Part shown: piece after piece, positions 25,113-37,769 of the stretch
Numbering within the stretch: the stretch's first letter is position 1
Layout of the letters: every line of letters begins with the position of its first letter
Source of the DNA: Vicia villosa
Lineage: Eukaryota > Streptophyta > Magnoliopsida > Fabales > Fabaceae
DNA length: 64,000 nucleotides
Assembly (NCBI RefSeq): GCF_029867415.1
Contig: NW_026705295.1
Location: 62,001-126,000, forward strand
Direction of reading: 5' to 3'
Made by a program: the position numbers and the translations under genes
Notes under the pieces: model-generated
The model's database searches: none
What the model saw: the letters and a program-made list of their open reading frames with translations, nothing else
What the model was told of the DNA's origin: nothing

Positions 25113-27270
25113 TATGCTAAAACACTAATAAACAACAAAAATCTAAAAAAACGCTTAAGGCTCTCTTTCGGACTATTGGTTACTATCCCGAGCATTATGG
25201 AGATTTGGACTTATGGACTTAGTACCTCTGGACCCTTATTCCGTTATTACTCTGCTGTTATTATGTCTGTCTGGCATTGGATTGTTGTCTGTTTGTACAT
25301 GCAGGTATTTCCTTGAAAGTCCTTGATGGCTAATTCCAAGGCATTGATATAAGGATTTTACCCGAAAACAGCCGTTACTCTGCCCGATTTCCGTCAGAAT
25401 TTTAATGTGCTTAATGCAAAGTGGTGCTAAAGATAATAAGTTCATCTGGATCCCCAAGTGATAATGTGTTGGTTTAGTGTCGATATTCCAAAGGATGGGA
25501 AATCTACCTTGACTCACAATGTCAAGTGTTGGCTTCTTATTTCGGTTAGACCGTTCTTTTCCTTAGCTTTTATTTTACGCATTAGGATAGCCTCCTTCAT
25601 CTCCTCCCCTTCTTTAATTTTCAAAATCTTCTCTCTTTTTACAAAACCTTCTTATGTTTGCAACCTTTTCAAAACCTTTTCTTTAAAAATATCTTTCGCC
25701 CTTAGTGGCCTTTTCTTCAAAAGTTTAGACACGACTAATTGTTGAAACGAGTGGCGATACCCCACGATTTTGAAATTGATTGATATAATGAGATCTTTTC
25801 CGCGTGAGAGAGCCAGTGGCATACTCGTCGATTTTATCCGAGTTGGAGCCCTTCTTTCATTTGCGATGCAAAGAACTCGTTTGTTCTCATGCTCAAGATC
25901 AATGGCTGAGTATTCCTCTCCGACGACGATAAAGTGTTTATTCGGATTTTAAACGTTTTCCCTTTTAAAGCGGAACTACATTAGCTCTGACTTCTCCATT
26001 GCACTGAGGAGGTATGTAGGCACAAGGCTTAATGCCTTGCCGAGCTTATTTTAAAAATAAAACAAACCCTTTTTAGCACACACGACACATATTTTCAAAA
26101 AGGTTCCTGTGGAATACCACAGATATGAGGGGTGCTTAAAACATTCTCCTTGTATAATCAACACCCGAACCTGAGTTCTCTTTTTGTTTTAAAAACAAAC
26201 TTTGGGTTTTAAGTTATTTTCCCTTTTCTTTTGGAAACAATAAAGCGCGGTGGCGATTTCAAACGAAATATTGAGTCGAGTCAATCCTATGGCTTCGATC
26301 TTAGATTTTCCCCGCTACAATGATCACACTCTTTCTTGCTACCTCTAATCCTTCCAACCACCCCAGAAAGTTATGGCTATGCATTAGAACATGGTGCATT
26401 CATGAAACATACTCTTGAGATCTAACCAAACCAGCCTCACAAGCCCTTTGTTTCTGATCAAACCCTTCATTCTCAACTCACTCAAGACCTCTATGAATAA
26501 AGAAGGCATTGCATTGCTTCTAGACACACAAAAACATTGAGAGAAAAATTGTAAAAAACTCCTTGTTGCAAAATTCTATTTCTTTGAAACTTCTAATTCT
26601 TTCGAGTTTTCTCCAAACTTTCCATCGAAAAATCATCCAAACACATCATAGAACCTACTGTATGCAATAATCCATTGTTGAACCCTTCAAATGGTTCCAT
26701 TCAACCCCCACGTTTTTATATATGTAAGTTGACTTGGGCAGGGAGTTTCAGAGTATTTCAAAGAAAAGTGAAGATACCATTGCACTCTTAGAACATCAAG
26801 GAATCTAACCATATCATTTTCTTCCTCTGAAAGTGCTTGAAAAGAGGCAACAAACCTGTTCTGTTAGGTAAGTTTTGAAGCACTTAGTTCTCATACAATT
26901 AAGCATCATTTTGATCCATTCTTGATACCATTGTGTTAACTTTGATGTCTTGATTGAAAGCCCTATGGTTTTGAACTTTGGTTCTGCACACACATGATTT
27001 AATTTAACTTTGAATTTTTAGGTTTTCTTTGGTTATTGCTTAAATTTTTAAGTTACACTTAGAGTTAATTAAAACTAAGGCCATATTCAGGATCCTTGCA
27101 AAATTTCGAGTAAGATGGTATACTCACATGTCATTTTTTATGCGAAAATTTATTTTGGCCATTTTTGAAAACAGTTACAATAACGATTGATTGAAGAAGA
27201 TGAAGTCGAAAATATTGCATGCGTTTTTAATATAGTGTGTTTTGAATTGATTATGTTAATGAGTGAGCCT

Positions 27271-27336
27271 CGTGTGGCGTTGTGGAAGTGTGTGTTTGGT
27301 AAACAAGGGATCCTGGGTTCAAGCCCCAACGACACC
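27271..27336 (+). other. tRNA-like cassette
   Basis: A B-box-like GGGTTCAAGCCCC closes a T arm (ctGGG...CCCaa). The 5' and 3' ends (GTGTGG.../...CGACAC) can pair partly. It is followed directly by a TTTTT run. The D and anticodon arms are poor, so it is not a functional tRNA. Confidence 0.55.
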
Positions 27337-27460
27337 TTTTTATTTGTTTTATTCAGAAGCATTTTCACATTCAGAAGCATTTTTCACATTCATAAGCCTT
27401 TTCACATTCAGAAGCATGTTTCACATATAACTATGTGAAGTGAGTTATTTATCACCACGC

Positions 27461-27530
27461 ATGCAGTGGTGTGGTGGTAAATCTTCTGAGTTGTAAGCTC
27501 AAGGTTAGGGGTTCAAACCCCATGGACCAT
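27461..27530 (+). other. tRNA-like cassette with intact T and anticodon arms
   Basis: The T arm is perfect (GGGG-TTCAAA-CCCC) and the anticodon arm TGAG-TTGTAAG-CTCA would place GTA (Tyr) in the loop. The 5' part 'ggtgtggtggtaaat' replaces a proper D arm. Not similar enough to plant tRNA-Tyr to call a gene. Followed by 'attccctctttc'. Confidence 0.55.
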
Positions 27531-27600
27531 ATTCCCTCTTTCTTGCGTAGAACAATTGCTCAAACAAGGAATTGGTAGAGTCGAGTAAAGGTTAATGCAT

Positions 27601-28464
27601 AACAGAACCTTAGAGCATGATCATTGTGCCTCGCAAGATCGTTGGATCAAGATCATTGAAGATCTTGAATGTGTGCAGTTTGAGTAATTTTATTCAACAT
27701 AAGAGAAAGTCAATTTAGATTTGTGTTGGTCAAAGTATTGGGTTTATAGTGTTCGAATTGTTGATAATTTATTGTACCAAAAATACTTGTATCTTAACTT
27801 TATAAATAGTGGAAGACCTTACAATTTTCAGTGATGAAACCATTAAATAGCAGATTAAGCTTTAGCGATGACAAATGAGTTAAATCACTATACATCTGGC
27901 GTACATTTTTTTTCCATATCTCATTTAATTTTATGCATTATATCATGTATGTTAATTTGCTTATCTTTAGAATATCATAACATCTAGATTTTGATCTTGT
28001 TTATAGTGTTTATCATATAAGTTTAGGCCTATGATGTGTCTAGTTCAATGAATATTCTGTTCCTTGATTATAAGTGTACAAACTTTAATTTTGGATTAAT
28101 CATTTTTTTATATATCTCAATTTTGAATTATGCACAAAATTGTATTATGATCAATGTTGAATTGCTTGTCAAAACAATTTTTTTACCTCGGTTATGTTGA
28201 ACTTTGATTGAATCAGGCATATTAGATTGAAACATTTAAAACACACAATTTTCAAACCATCTGTTATATTTGTTTTTGCCGGCCACCTACATTTTTCGAC
28301 TATTGAACTAAGAAAAAGTTTTTGAAAATTGTTTAAGATGATTGATTTAAGAGAATTGGTCTATTCAATCTCTTTTTTATATAAGAAAAAGTTTTTGAAA
28401 ATAGTTTAAGAAGATTGATTCAAGGGAATTCATCTATTCAACCTTTTTTTAGACTGATTAATCA
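27601..28464. other. AT-rich flank of the nested retroposon
   Basis: No gene is seen. A 'gaaaaagtttttgaaaattgtttaaga' segment occurs twice (28310 and 28385). This is the left flank of the insertion site at 28465-28474; its continuation resumes at 47940. Confidence 0.5.
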
Positions 28465-28654
28465 TGGTATTCTTTTTTTTTATAGGAAACACCATTTCAT
28501 TAAAAGAAAAGTCGAGAGGCATTACAAACATCAAGATCCTTATGACATAGGACACATCTCATCCATCGTCTAGAAGCATAAAAGACATTACACATAAATT
28601 GATTACAAACTAAAAGACCACAACCAAACCACAAACAACAGCATATCAACCATC

Positions 28655-30363
28655 TGTAACGCCCGTAAATGTGTTTTTCTGTTTAATTGTGATGTTTGAT
28701 GTATTTTCCTAAATTTTACCGTTTTGAGTCGTGTCAGTCGGTAATAGTTCGGTATAGTAGATTATTATTTAATCGATGATTTTTACGTTTCCGGTAGTAA
28801 ACATATTTATGATGCATTGTTTTGTGTTTTGGGGTTTTTCAGAGCAATTAAGTTTAGACCGTAAAATAGATATTTTATTTAGATATTTTATGGATGCATA
28901 GGAAGTAGGGGGAGGTAGAAAGAAAAGAGATAAGAGAGTATAGAAAGATAGAAAACCAGAAAAAGAAAAGAAGAAAGAAATAGAGAGAAAAGAGATAGAA
29001 GAGAAAGAGGAGAAAAACAAGAGAAGAAGAAGAAGAAGAGATTTTGTGAGAAGATCAAACCAAGCTAGAATCTAACCAAGGTAAGGGGGTGAATCTAGTT
29101 TATCTTGATTGTATGATTCTTATAGTTTTGTTTTGTTTTGTTCTTGTTCTTTCTCTTTTCTAAGCTTGACCAACAATGGTGGATTGGGTGTTTTGTGAGT
29201 TTTGAAGTTATAAACATGATTTTGTGGTGTGTATGTGTGGTATGATGATAGATATCCTCATTGATCATGTTTGTTTTTCATTTCTCCATGTTTTCTTGCT
29301 CATGAAGGAATTATTAGGTGTATGTGTGGTAAATGTATGCTGTGTGATTATGAACGCCTGAGTGGCAATTTTGGTGATGTATCCGTGTGGATTACTATAA
29401 CCGGTGTGATGTGGATATGTGACCGGGTTATATTATTGTTGTTGTTATGTAATCGAGTCGTTTGTATGCACAGCATAACATTTCAATACGTTAATGGCGG
29501 AATGCTATTAACAGATGGCCCGCGGGCATTGATTACCAGTAGGAGCTTAATGCTTGGTAACGGTACATTAGCCTGAGTGGCAAGAGGTCATCAGTGGGAG
29601 CTAAATGATCGATGACAATAGCCTGGGGGCTTCCTGAGTGGAATAAAGTCCCAGCATAATGCTCGGCAAGGTGTGTTTGTCATAATGGCAAGGAGGAGTT
29701 TACTCCGGATCTGGTACCACATGCATATGCATAGTCGAGTCTCATTCATCATTGTCTGTCTTTATAATTTATGTTATCATTCATGTATCGCATTACTTAT
29801 ATATTGATTGTGGTTGACTTAGTGGATTATGTTGTTGTAAGAATCTTGATGATACTTGTTGGCATTACTATATTTATCATGCTTTTTCATTATAAATTAT
29901 ATTCTCACCCTTCTTCTTTAATGTTACCTATTCGTGGGTAATATGCAGGTGTGTAGGTGCTCTTTTAGTAGTCGTTCATTTTGGTGTCATCCGCTCGTGA
30001 TACGTAACACCTAAGGGGGGATTTGAACACTTATTTTGTAGATGATGCTTATAGGATCCTTTTTGATGTATATTTGATCTGTTGGATGTATTCATATTAT
30101 GTATTTTGGATACCTTCTCATACGTTGTATTTTGGGAGGGATGTTGTGGATATCCTGTTTACCAATATATATAAGTATGAATACTAGCAAGTGTTTATGA
30201 GAATCTTTCCTCTTTGACTATTCTTGTGTTACGCATCTTTTGCGAGTATGTTATATAATTGTGATATGGTTACTTAAGTGTAATACCCTAATTATTTATG
30301 TGAATTTAATTTTTATACTCTGATATTTGTACCTATATGCTTGGGTAGAATTGGGGTGTTACA
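28655..30363 (+). mobile_element. Solo LTR, chromovirus-like Ty3/gypsy
   Basis: Begins TGTAACGCCCGTAAATG and ends GAATTGGGGTGTTACA, with inverted terminal TGTAAC(G/A)CCC. It is flanked by CCATC on both sides (28650-28654 and 30364-30368). The 1,709 bp contain no gag or pol. A purine-rich stretch (28905-29040) precedes a 'ccaaggtaagggg' donor-like site. A perfect TSD around a single LTR shows loss of the internal region by LTR-LTR recombination. Orientation is arbitrary. Confidence 0.85.
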
Positions 30364-30935
30364 CCATCCATCAACTCTCTTAAGAACACCATTAATGACA
30401 ATATAAGAATGAGAATCCATAGTCTTTTTTCAAATCCAGTTAAGGATGATTTCTTTGACTTGTGTCTGCGCATTTCGACTTTCATTGTTCTCAAGATTGT
30501 CCATTTTTATGGAATGCTCATAACTTAGTTGATGACTAGAGATAATGTTGTTCCAAAACACAAAAGTCCTTTGAGCCTTTTTTATCAAACACCATGAGTG
30601 CATATTTAAATCCCAAATGACAAAAACATAAAATAGACAACACTAAAACATAAATGGATAGATCTAAAAGAGGAATAAATTGCAACATGTAGTAAATCCA
30701 CGACGACTTTGGAGATGGACGAAACATAGCAAATAGAGCATAAACAGAGGAAAGAGGTGTCTTTGAGATGCTAAGAATAATCTTACCAAGCTTTTCATCT
30801 CCTAGTAGTGGTGATGGCTCTGGTGGCGGCCGAATCAACGAAGAGAGCGGTAGTTTTGCGGTTGTTCGCAGTGGAGAACGGAGATATTCGATGAGGGAGT
30901 TAGTTCCGATGGGAGCATGAGAATGATGTTGGATG

Positions 30936-31484
30936 CAGGGCCGACCCTGGGCCAGGGCAACCAGGATCATAGCCCAGGGCCTCAAAAAAATTAGGGCCTC
31001 AAATTGTTAGTTATGGGCCTTATAAATTAAATATTAAAGTTATTAATACAATTTGAGATGAATAATACACAGGCGAGTGATTGTAGCTTAGCGAATCAAC
31101 ACCATTGTATGTATTGGAAAGTACTTGAGTTCAAGTCCTGGCTGATGCACAAGTTTGTTTAAATTTTGTTTTTGTCTTTTTTGCCAATTTGTAATCATGA
31201 GTACCAGTGATATTCTATTTAATCTCAATCTTTATTGTCATTGATTTTGTTACCTTATACACTTTTTTGTTTTGTTTTCTTTTTCAAAAACTAATAAATC
31301 CTAATATTAATATATACAAATAAATATTAAGTTAATAAATTCTAATATTAATATGATTCCTTTTTTTGGTGGTGCTATTTACAATTTAAATAGGTGATGT
31401 TATTGTTTTTTTTAAATTATATTATTTATTAAAGGCCATTTTTATTTTTTGCCCTGGGCCTCCAAAATGTCGGGACCGGGCCTG
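30936..31484. mobile_element. Non-autonomous hAT element, 549 bp
   Basis: Ends CAGGGCCGACCCTGGG and, in reverse, CAGGCCCGGTCCCGAC. Perfect 8-bp duplication GTTGGATG at 30928-30935 and 31485-31492. Both subterminal parts carry a 'cccagggc' plus 'ggcctc' block. Internal sequence is AT-rich and non-coding apart from a tRNA-like block at 31078. Confidence 0.9.
31078..31150 (+). other. tRNA-like block inside hAT element
   Basis: An A-box-like 'tgtagcttagcga' is followed 44 bases later by a B-box-like GAGTTCAAGTCC. T-rich runs follow at 31165-31185. No full cloverleaf. Confidence 0.45.
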
Positions 31485-34400
31485 GTTGGATGAAAGAGGA
31501 ATTGCCCTTCATAGAGGGAGGAATGACCACCATAAGAGTGGTAGAAGGAAGCCACCATGAAGGTGGGGCTGGCCACCAACAAACCCTAAGGCTGTGTTTG
31601 GGAGTTTTAAAACAAGGGGAGGGGGAGGCTTTGGAGGGAAGGGAAAGGAAAGGGAGGGGAGGAGAAAGAAGGAAAACCCTTCCCTTGTTTGGGAGTTTAA
31701 AAAATAGAATCAAAAGGCAATGAAGGGCTTTTGTTGTATTATTACCTTTTTATCCTTTTTTTTAAATTATTAATTTGTATTCTCTACTTTATAGTTCTTA
31801 TCTAATAAAAATATTTAAAATAAATATAAATGTGAATTTTTTTTATAAAATGATAATAAATTAATTTTTAAATTATAAAATTATTTATTTTATTATTAAT
31901 TTAAAAAATTCAAAAAATGATAAATTTTTCTAATAAGATTAGAAACTATATCTAATAAAAAATTTAAAATTAAACTACATGTAATTTGAAAAAACTTGAT
32001 AAAATAATAATAAATTAAAATTCAATTTTTTTTAAAAATGTGTTATTTTTTATTTCATTATTATTTTGAAAAATACAAAAAAGTGGTAATTTTTTCTAGA
32101 TAAAATTAAAAACCATATATAATAAATGAAATTAAAATTAAAATACATTTAAATATGAAAAAACTTGATATAATAATAATAAATTATAATATTTTAAAAA
32201 AAGTATAATATTTTTATTTCATTATTAATTTAAAAATACAACAAAAAATTGATAAACTTTTCAATATAAAAATATTGACGATATTTTTTATTTTATTCTT
32301 GAAGTCTAAAATTAAAAAAAAAAGTACTAAAATTTTCTTAAAATCAATTTAATTGACAATCACAATGTAGATTCGAGTTTTTATAATTTTCATAAGTACC
32401 ACATATATCAAAATTAGTTACAATTCAAGATAATGTATTCGAAAACAACTTATGCAACAATCACATATTCTCGACTTCTTTCTTCCATCATCCACAAATT
32501 ACTTCAATATTCAAACTTCTCTTTTTCATCATCTCACAAATTCCTACAATATTCAAAACAAAATAACAACATATCATCAGCATATATGCTTTTAGTAGAA
32601 TTAGTAAGTATATGGAAAAATGTTCAAAACAATAGGTAAATTACCTTGATGGACGACCTTGACCAAACATAAGTTCAACTAAATAATTCTTTCGCATATC
32701 TTTGGGAAGTCCAAGTAAAGCTCTAACCTTTTCAGGGTATTCAAGAAGATAAGTATATGCTGGAGTGAGCATATGTCTCTCCACTTGCATTTCCTGTAAA
32801 AGTTTCCAAACATCTGCTTCTGAAATTGGAAGTTTGATGTTAGCTCTCTCATAAGCAGCAACACTTTCTTTAAAATATTTATCATGAGATGTTGTACTCT
32901 CTCTAAAAGCATCCGCTATGGTCAAAAGAGCATATTTTATCCCTTCAATTTCAGCTTCATCTTGAGCCTTTTTAGATCTTTTAGCTTTAGGTTCTTGTGG
33001 AATTTGCACCTCAGGAGAAGTAACATCTTGATCATTACCTCCCTCTTGCAAAGTCTCTAATGTCGCTTGCTCACTAGTTTCAATGGACTCTGACTCACGA
33101 TTGAGTGGATGATTTTCTCGAATATCTTCATCATTCATAACTTTTTCTCCAGTGGCCCTATCATCTCCACAAGCAATGGACAACTTATCATAATTAGGAA
33201 CCAGTTTTGTCATCCATTGTGCAGCTTCTGGTTTTGCCTACATAAAACCAATCATCTAGTCATGCACCCACAAATCACATACAACACATCTTCCAATGCC
33301 TTTCCCAATTACAAATAAGAAATAAACATAAATGTTATGAAAGTAAACAATTGGAGAAATGCACATCAATTTAAAATCAGAAACACAACAGAAAAATAGT
33401 AGAAAGAGAACTACAAACCAAACTTACAACCACCAATTTAACTATAAATAGAAACATATCAATTAACCAAATTTGAGCCTACATGTATCTAAATTGATAA
33501 CAAACTTGTTTAACTATCACTTTCTGCATAAATATACAGCCCTAAAATGCCATATGTAAGCCATAATTACAAACTTGAATTAGTTCCTGAATTCAATGCC
33601 TAAGCATTACAGTGTCTAGGTCACCCATTATGCTTCTTCTCCATCCTATCACATTTATACCTAGCTTTCTATTAACAAAAGCTATAATTAGACTTTAAAC
33701 TGTTAAATAACACAAAACAGTTGGGTTCAGTTCATACGCGTAGTAGTTCAGCTCATTTTGGTTCATAGTTCTGTTCATACATGTGAATTCGGTTGACACC
33801 TGTTCAGTTAGAAATTTTGAATCATGATGCAGTTCTAATAAATCACAGTTTTCCTCCTTTTAATTTGCAAGTCACACTTTCTATAAGGCGTGTATGTAAA
33901 ACTATTATACACACATTTATTATAGATTATAAAAACTACTGCCACCTCTAGAAGTAGTTCCTACCGATACGAGTCAACAAACTTGAATCGAGAAAAAGGT
34001 GTGTAGGTGTGTTAAATTTTAGGAAAAACCTATTGTTTCTGTATGCCTTGAGCTTGTATGCCTTGAACTTGTATACCTACAGAATGGTTCTTCCTCCTGT
34101 AATGCATTTTTTGCAGCTAATGACACAATATGAATTCATGTGGCTATGATCAAGTTTTTGATGAATTGCTTTGAGTTAAGTCATGCAATTGTGATTATGA
34201 TATTGATCTTGATCAACACGTATAAACTCTTGAAACAAATTTACTATATAAAACCATTTCAAGCAGTGACCATATTATAAATAAGAACTCAAACTAATTA
34301 CACATGCATGCATAAATAAAAGTGAATCACACAAACAAATAACACTTTCAATAAACATATTACAAAAAATAAACCAAGCAATATTTCATGATGCAGAGAC

Positions 34401-34490
34401 TATTTCATAATACATTATAATGATAAGTATTAAAAAAATGGTGAAGGCCGACGAATTTATAAGTACTCCATTCTTATTGTTTGTGTCATC

Positions 34491-34712
34491 TTAAGTTTGT
34501 TCATTATTGAGTGAAAGCAGACACTCTGTGTACAGAGCAAATTGAGATCCACATGCATCGTTACAATATGAATGATGATCTAGCAATTGTCCTTTGTCAT
34601 CGTACCTCACTAAACCAGTACCACCGTCTGTTATAATAATATAACCATTTGAAGAGTATATAGAGGAAAAGTAGTGAATGGGAATGCCATCCATAGGAAG
34701 AACTAGAGTTTT
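34491..34712 (-). pseudogene. F-box protein fragment (F-box-associated C-terminus)
   Basis: About 73 codons ending in a stop, with 'GLVRYDDKGQLLDHHSYC' and then 'GSQFALYTECLLSLN'. This resembles the C-terminal end of the large legume F-box/FBA interaction-domain family (typical ending ...YTESLLSLP). It lies wholly inside the intron between the two ORF1 exons of the Harbinger element and on the same strand. No F-box or kelch/FBA core is present nearby. It is a gene fragment carried in the transposon, not a gene. Confidence 0.6.
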
Positions 34713-35113
34713 AAATTAATTAACTGTCAAACCAGCCCTGCATTTCTAACTACACTAGCTACTAACAGTAGCTAACATTTTATTTTTTGAACCAATCTAA
34801 CTAACTAATTTAAATCCCAATTTGAAACTAACTTACACCATTAGCCCACATAAAGTTTAACAACTAATTGATTCAGAATATACTATTTGATAAACATAAC
34901 ACAAATTAATTCAGAATCAAAATGACATACTTCCTTATAATTATTGCTTAGAATCCATGTGGCATAATTAACAAGCAAAACATACCTCAATTAGTGTTTT
35001 CCAAACTTCAGGTTCAGCAATCCAACGATGTGTGTTTGAATCCCAAGCAAATCCACTCAAGTTCTTGAAAATGTCGTAACATTTATGAAAATTTCTTTTC
35101 ACTAATTTCCATC

Positions 35114-37561
35114 TGTAGCAACCTGCCCTAAAAATTAAAGATTTTAGAGTCGCCACCTATTCTACCAAGGCGAATAGGAAACCTACGCAGTTAAGAGATC
35201 AGGGTAAGATACTATATTCAGGTCGAGGGAAGGTGTTAGGCACCCTCAACCCTTTCCTAAGGTTTGATCTAAGATGAAGGTTTATGGCTAAAATAAAGAA
35301 AGATGACACACAGTTAATAGAGTTAAAGGCTAATTATGTGAACATGATTAGAGTTTAGAGGAAGGGGACTCGCCTTGTTACCAAGTGCCTACGTACCTCC
35401 TTATGGAGGATCAGAGTCAACGTAGTTCGGGTTCAGGGTTGTACGCCTTAGAATTGAATTTGATATGGTTGAAAGTTGTCTGAAGGCTTTTTGAATGGCC
35501 TGTCGTAGTTTTGAATAAGGATGAAGATCCGTAGTTTGATTCGAAGTGTTTTGAATGTTTTTTAGATTTGGGCGTACAGCCCTGATTTTAATTTGTACTA
35601 TTAATCGCGATGATCAATAGGTTTGATCACCATAATTAATAGATTAGTAAAGGATTGCTGGCAATTCTAATCGATTGATTCGATTATCACTTTTAGCAAA
35701 TGGAATGTATTTTAATATAATTATTAATTTATCGTTATCCCTCATAATCAATAGCTTTGATTAAAAATAATAACGAATTTTTAAGGAGGAAATGCTAATC
35801 ATCGTAACCAATAGATTTGGTTAAAACCATTTAGCAAAATAAGTTTATTTTAATTTATAGGATTTGATTAATTAAATTAATCGATTATTAATCATTGCGA
35901 CCAATAGGTTTAGTCGGAACGAGTAACAAATTAAACCCTAAAACTCCGGCCAAGTGGCCAATGGGATTGGGCGAACCCTAATGGACGAATAAACCTTTCT
36001 AGGTTTTTTATTGTGATTTTTAATAATAATTAATTAAATAAATTAATCGACGTAATCGAATAATCGGGCGATAGTCCTAATGTTAATTGTATTATTAATC
36101 TAATCCTAATTTTAGTGTTATAATCATATTTAAAGAAAAATAAATAAATTATATATATATTAACATATTTATAATTAGACAATTATATAAATAATATGCA
36201 AATAATATAAAAAGTAAAAGAAACCTGGGATGCAATCCTGTGTGGCTGTTATTAAAAAAACTCCTGTCGCGTGTGAGGTTCGAACCCCCGTCCTTTCCTT
36301 CACCAGCAAGAGCATCTAACCAATTCAACCACACACGTTCGCTGTTTACTTAACATGCCATATGCATAATATATAAACGAAACGTCATAAATTCAAATTG
36401 CCTGTAGCTTCTTCTTCCTCTTGTTTTTTCTGAAAACACAGTGACATTTTCAGCCACAGATTTCTTGCGTGGCCTTAGTCCTCCCCTTTAAAACCTGCAA
36501 TTTTTCATCAAGTAATAACAAATAATAATCCAGAACAATAGTAAATAATCTCCCGAGTCCAATAATGTCCTTAATCTTGTCCAATTTCGCCCTTAATTTA
36601 ATATCCCCAATTCATGAAACCAAAACCCCAGCCATGGTGAATTCTTCTACCTACAATAAAACTGCAATTAAATATTCCATATGGGTTGCAAATAAGATTA
36701 TAAACACGTTCATATACTCAAATACGATTTAGGATTCATTTATGGATGAATTCAGATTCAAAATAAATTTGACATAAACATGAACACATGAAGGTGTTTC
36801 GGTTGTTTGGTTGATGATGAAGATCGATTCTTGTTTCAGAAATTCCACCGAGTCAAATCTGATGCTTGGCTTCGTATGAATCAAAACCGTTTCTTCTCCT
36901 GTGTTTCACGATTTGTTGCTTTTTTCCTTACAAGTTTTTTCGGCCAATCCTCTCTCCCCTAATGTCCAAAGTTATTTTATAATGTTAGGGTTTTTTTTGC
37001 CTAACGGGCCTATTGCCCAATTAACTAAAATATATATAAATAACATAATAATAATAAAAAAAATCCTAATAATTAAAATTAGTAGTAATAATAATAGTTA
37101 ATAATAATATATACAAATTCTATAATAATAATGTTTAAATTGATATAAATAATAGTGGTTAGTAATAGTATTAGTATTTGAAATAATAATAACAATAAAC
37201 AAATAATAATAATATTTAATAAACCTAATAATATTAATCCTAATAATAATTTTAATAATAATATCACCTAATATTAAAATTAATATTAATAATAAAATTA
37301 ATAATATTAAATACTCATAGTTAGAAGTAATAAAAATTACTAATAATAATCCAAAAAAATGCAAATGTTAGTAAAAGAAAAATAATATTAACAAATGATG
37401 AAACCCTTGAAACACCTGTTAATCGCACCCCATTTTGTTCTCAGGATATTTTATAAGAGGGCGGATTTGACAATAGGAATGTCAAACCCCTTGACTCTTA
37501 ATTTTGACCCTTGGTGAATTAAAAGATATAGATCTGATCGGGCAAATTTTGGGGTATGACA
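35114..37561 (-). repeat. 3' LTR of the non-autonomous Ogre-like element
   Basis: 2,448 bp, TG...CA on the minus strand. Compared with the other LTR it lacks about 104 bp at 36247 and has no hAT MITE. Its R/U5-like end (35220-35240) shows the common 'ggtgttaggcaccc' block. Confidence 0.9.
36268..36339 (-). other. tRNA-like cassette in 3' LTR
   Basis: Minus strand: starts GTGTGGTTGAATTGG with A-box-like TGGTTAGATGC, then B-box GGGTTCGAACC, then a run of seven T 15 bases downstream. It sits about 1.15 kb from the LTR's 3' end. Only part of a cloverleaf forms. Confidence 0.6.
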
Positions 37562-37769
37562 GCTGCCCCTGTTCAATCTTCTTGAACCTGAAGAGGTAGA
37601 AGATGATTGGACACTGAAATGCCCTGAAATTTGCTTGCGTAGGGAAGGAGTTTTGTGGAAGATGGGCTTATAGATGCCACCTATTTGTTTTGATAAGATG
37701 CTTGTCCAGAGCATATGCTCTTCATACCAGGATCATAATGATTGTATCTAAAGAGATATAAAGTAATGT

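Larger units (their letters stand above)
22345..26319 (+). mobile_element. Tat/Ogre-type LTR, about 4 kb
   Basis: Starts TGTTGTACCCCAAAATTTTC (compare the Ogre LTR start TGTCATACCCCAAAATTTG at 55884) and ends ...TTTTCCCCGCTACA at 26319. The 3' part carries the shared signature: 'gaggaggtatgtaggcac' (26008), the '...ggtgcttaaaac' and 'aacacccgaacc' block (26130-26170) and 'gcggtggcgatttc' (26247). No PBS follows and the flanks (CTTGT / ATGAT) do not match, so this is neither a clean solo LTR nor a 5' LTR of a complete element; inter-element recombination or truncation is likely. The 171-codon frame at 24801-25316 inside it lacks recognisable domains. Confidence 0.7.
26320..27600 (+). mobile_element. 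Probable old LTR fragment with tRNA-like cassettes
   Basis: No LTR ends are visible, but the organisation parallels the Ogre LTR at 55884-58944: a TATA-like box and transcript start zone (about 26720), a possible 'ctgttaggtaagtt' splice donor (26870), then tRNA-like blocks at 27271 and 27461. No coding sequence is supported. Assignment is inference from layout. Confidence 0.35.

Noticed and set aside
24801..25316. 171-codon open frame
   Set aside because: Lies in the 3' part of an LTR, is hydrophobic because of T-rich tandem repeats, and has no recognisable domain.
22345..26319. Solo LTR call
   Set aside because: Termini are plausible but flanking pentamers (CTTGT and ATGAT) do not match, so a clean solo LTR is not supported.
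27461..27530. Functional tRNA-Tyr gene
   Set aside because: T and anticodon arms fold, but the D arm and acceptor stem do not, and the sequence is unlike plant tRNA-Tyr, which also has an intron.
30536..30985. 149-codon minus-strand frame
   Set aside because: It starts inside the hAT insertion, so the Met and first residues are not original. The remainder belongs to the retroposon and matches nothing I know.
37098..37364. Hydrophobic minus-strand frames (also at 44967-45233)
   Set aside because: They come from an AAT/TTA-rich low-complexity tract present in both LTRs.
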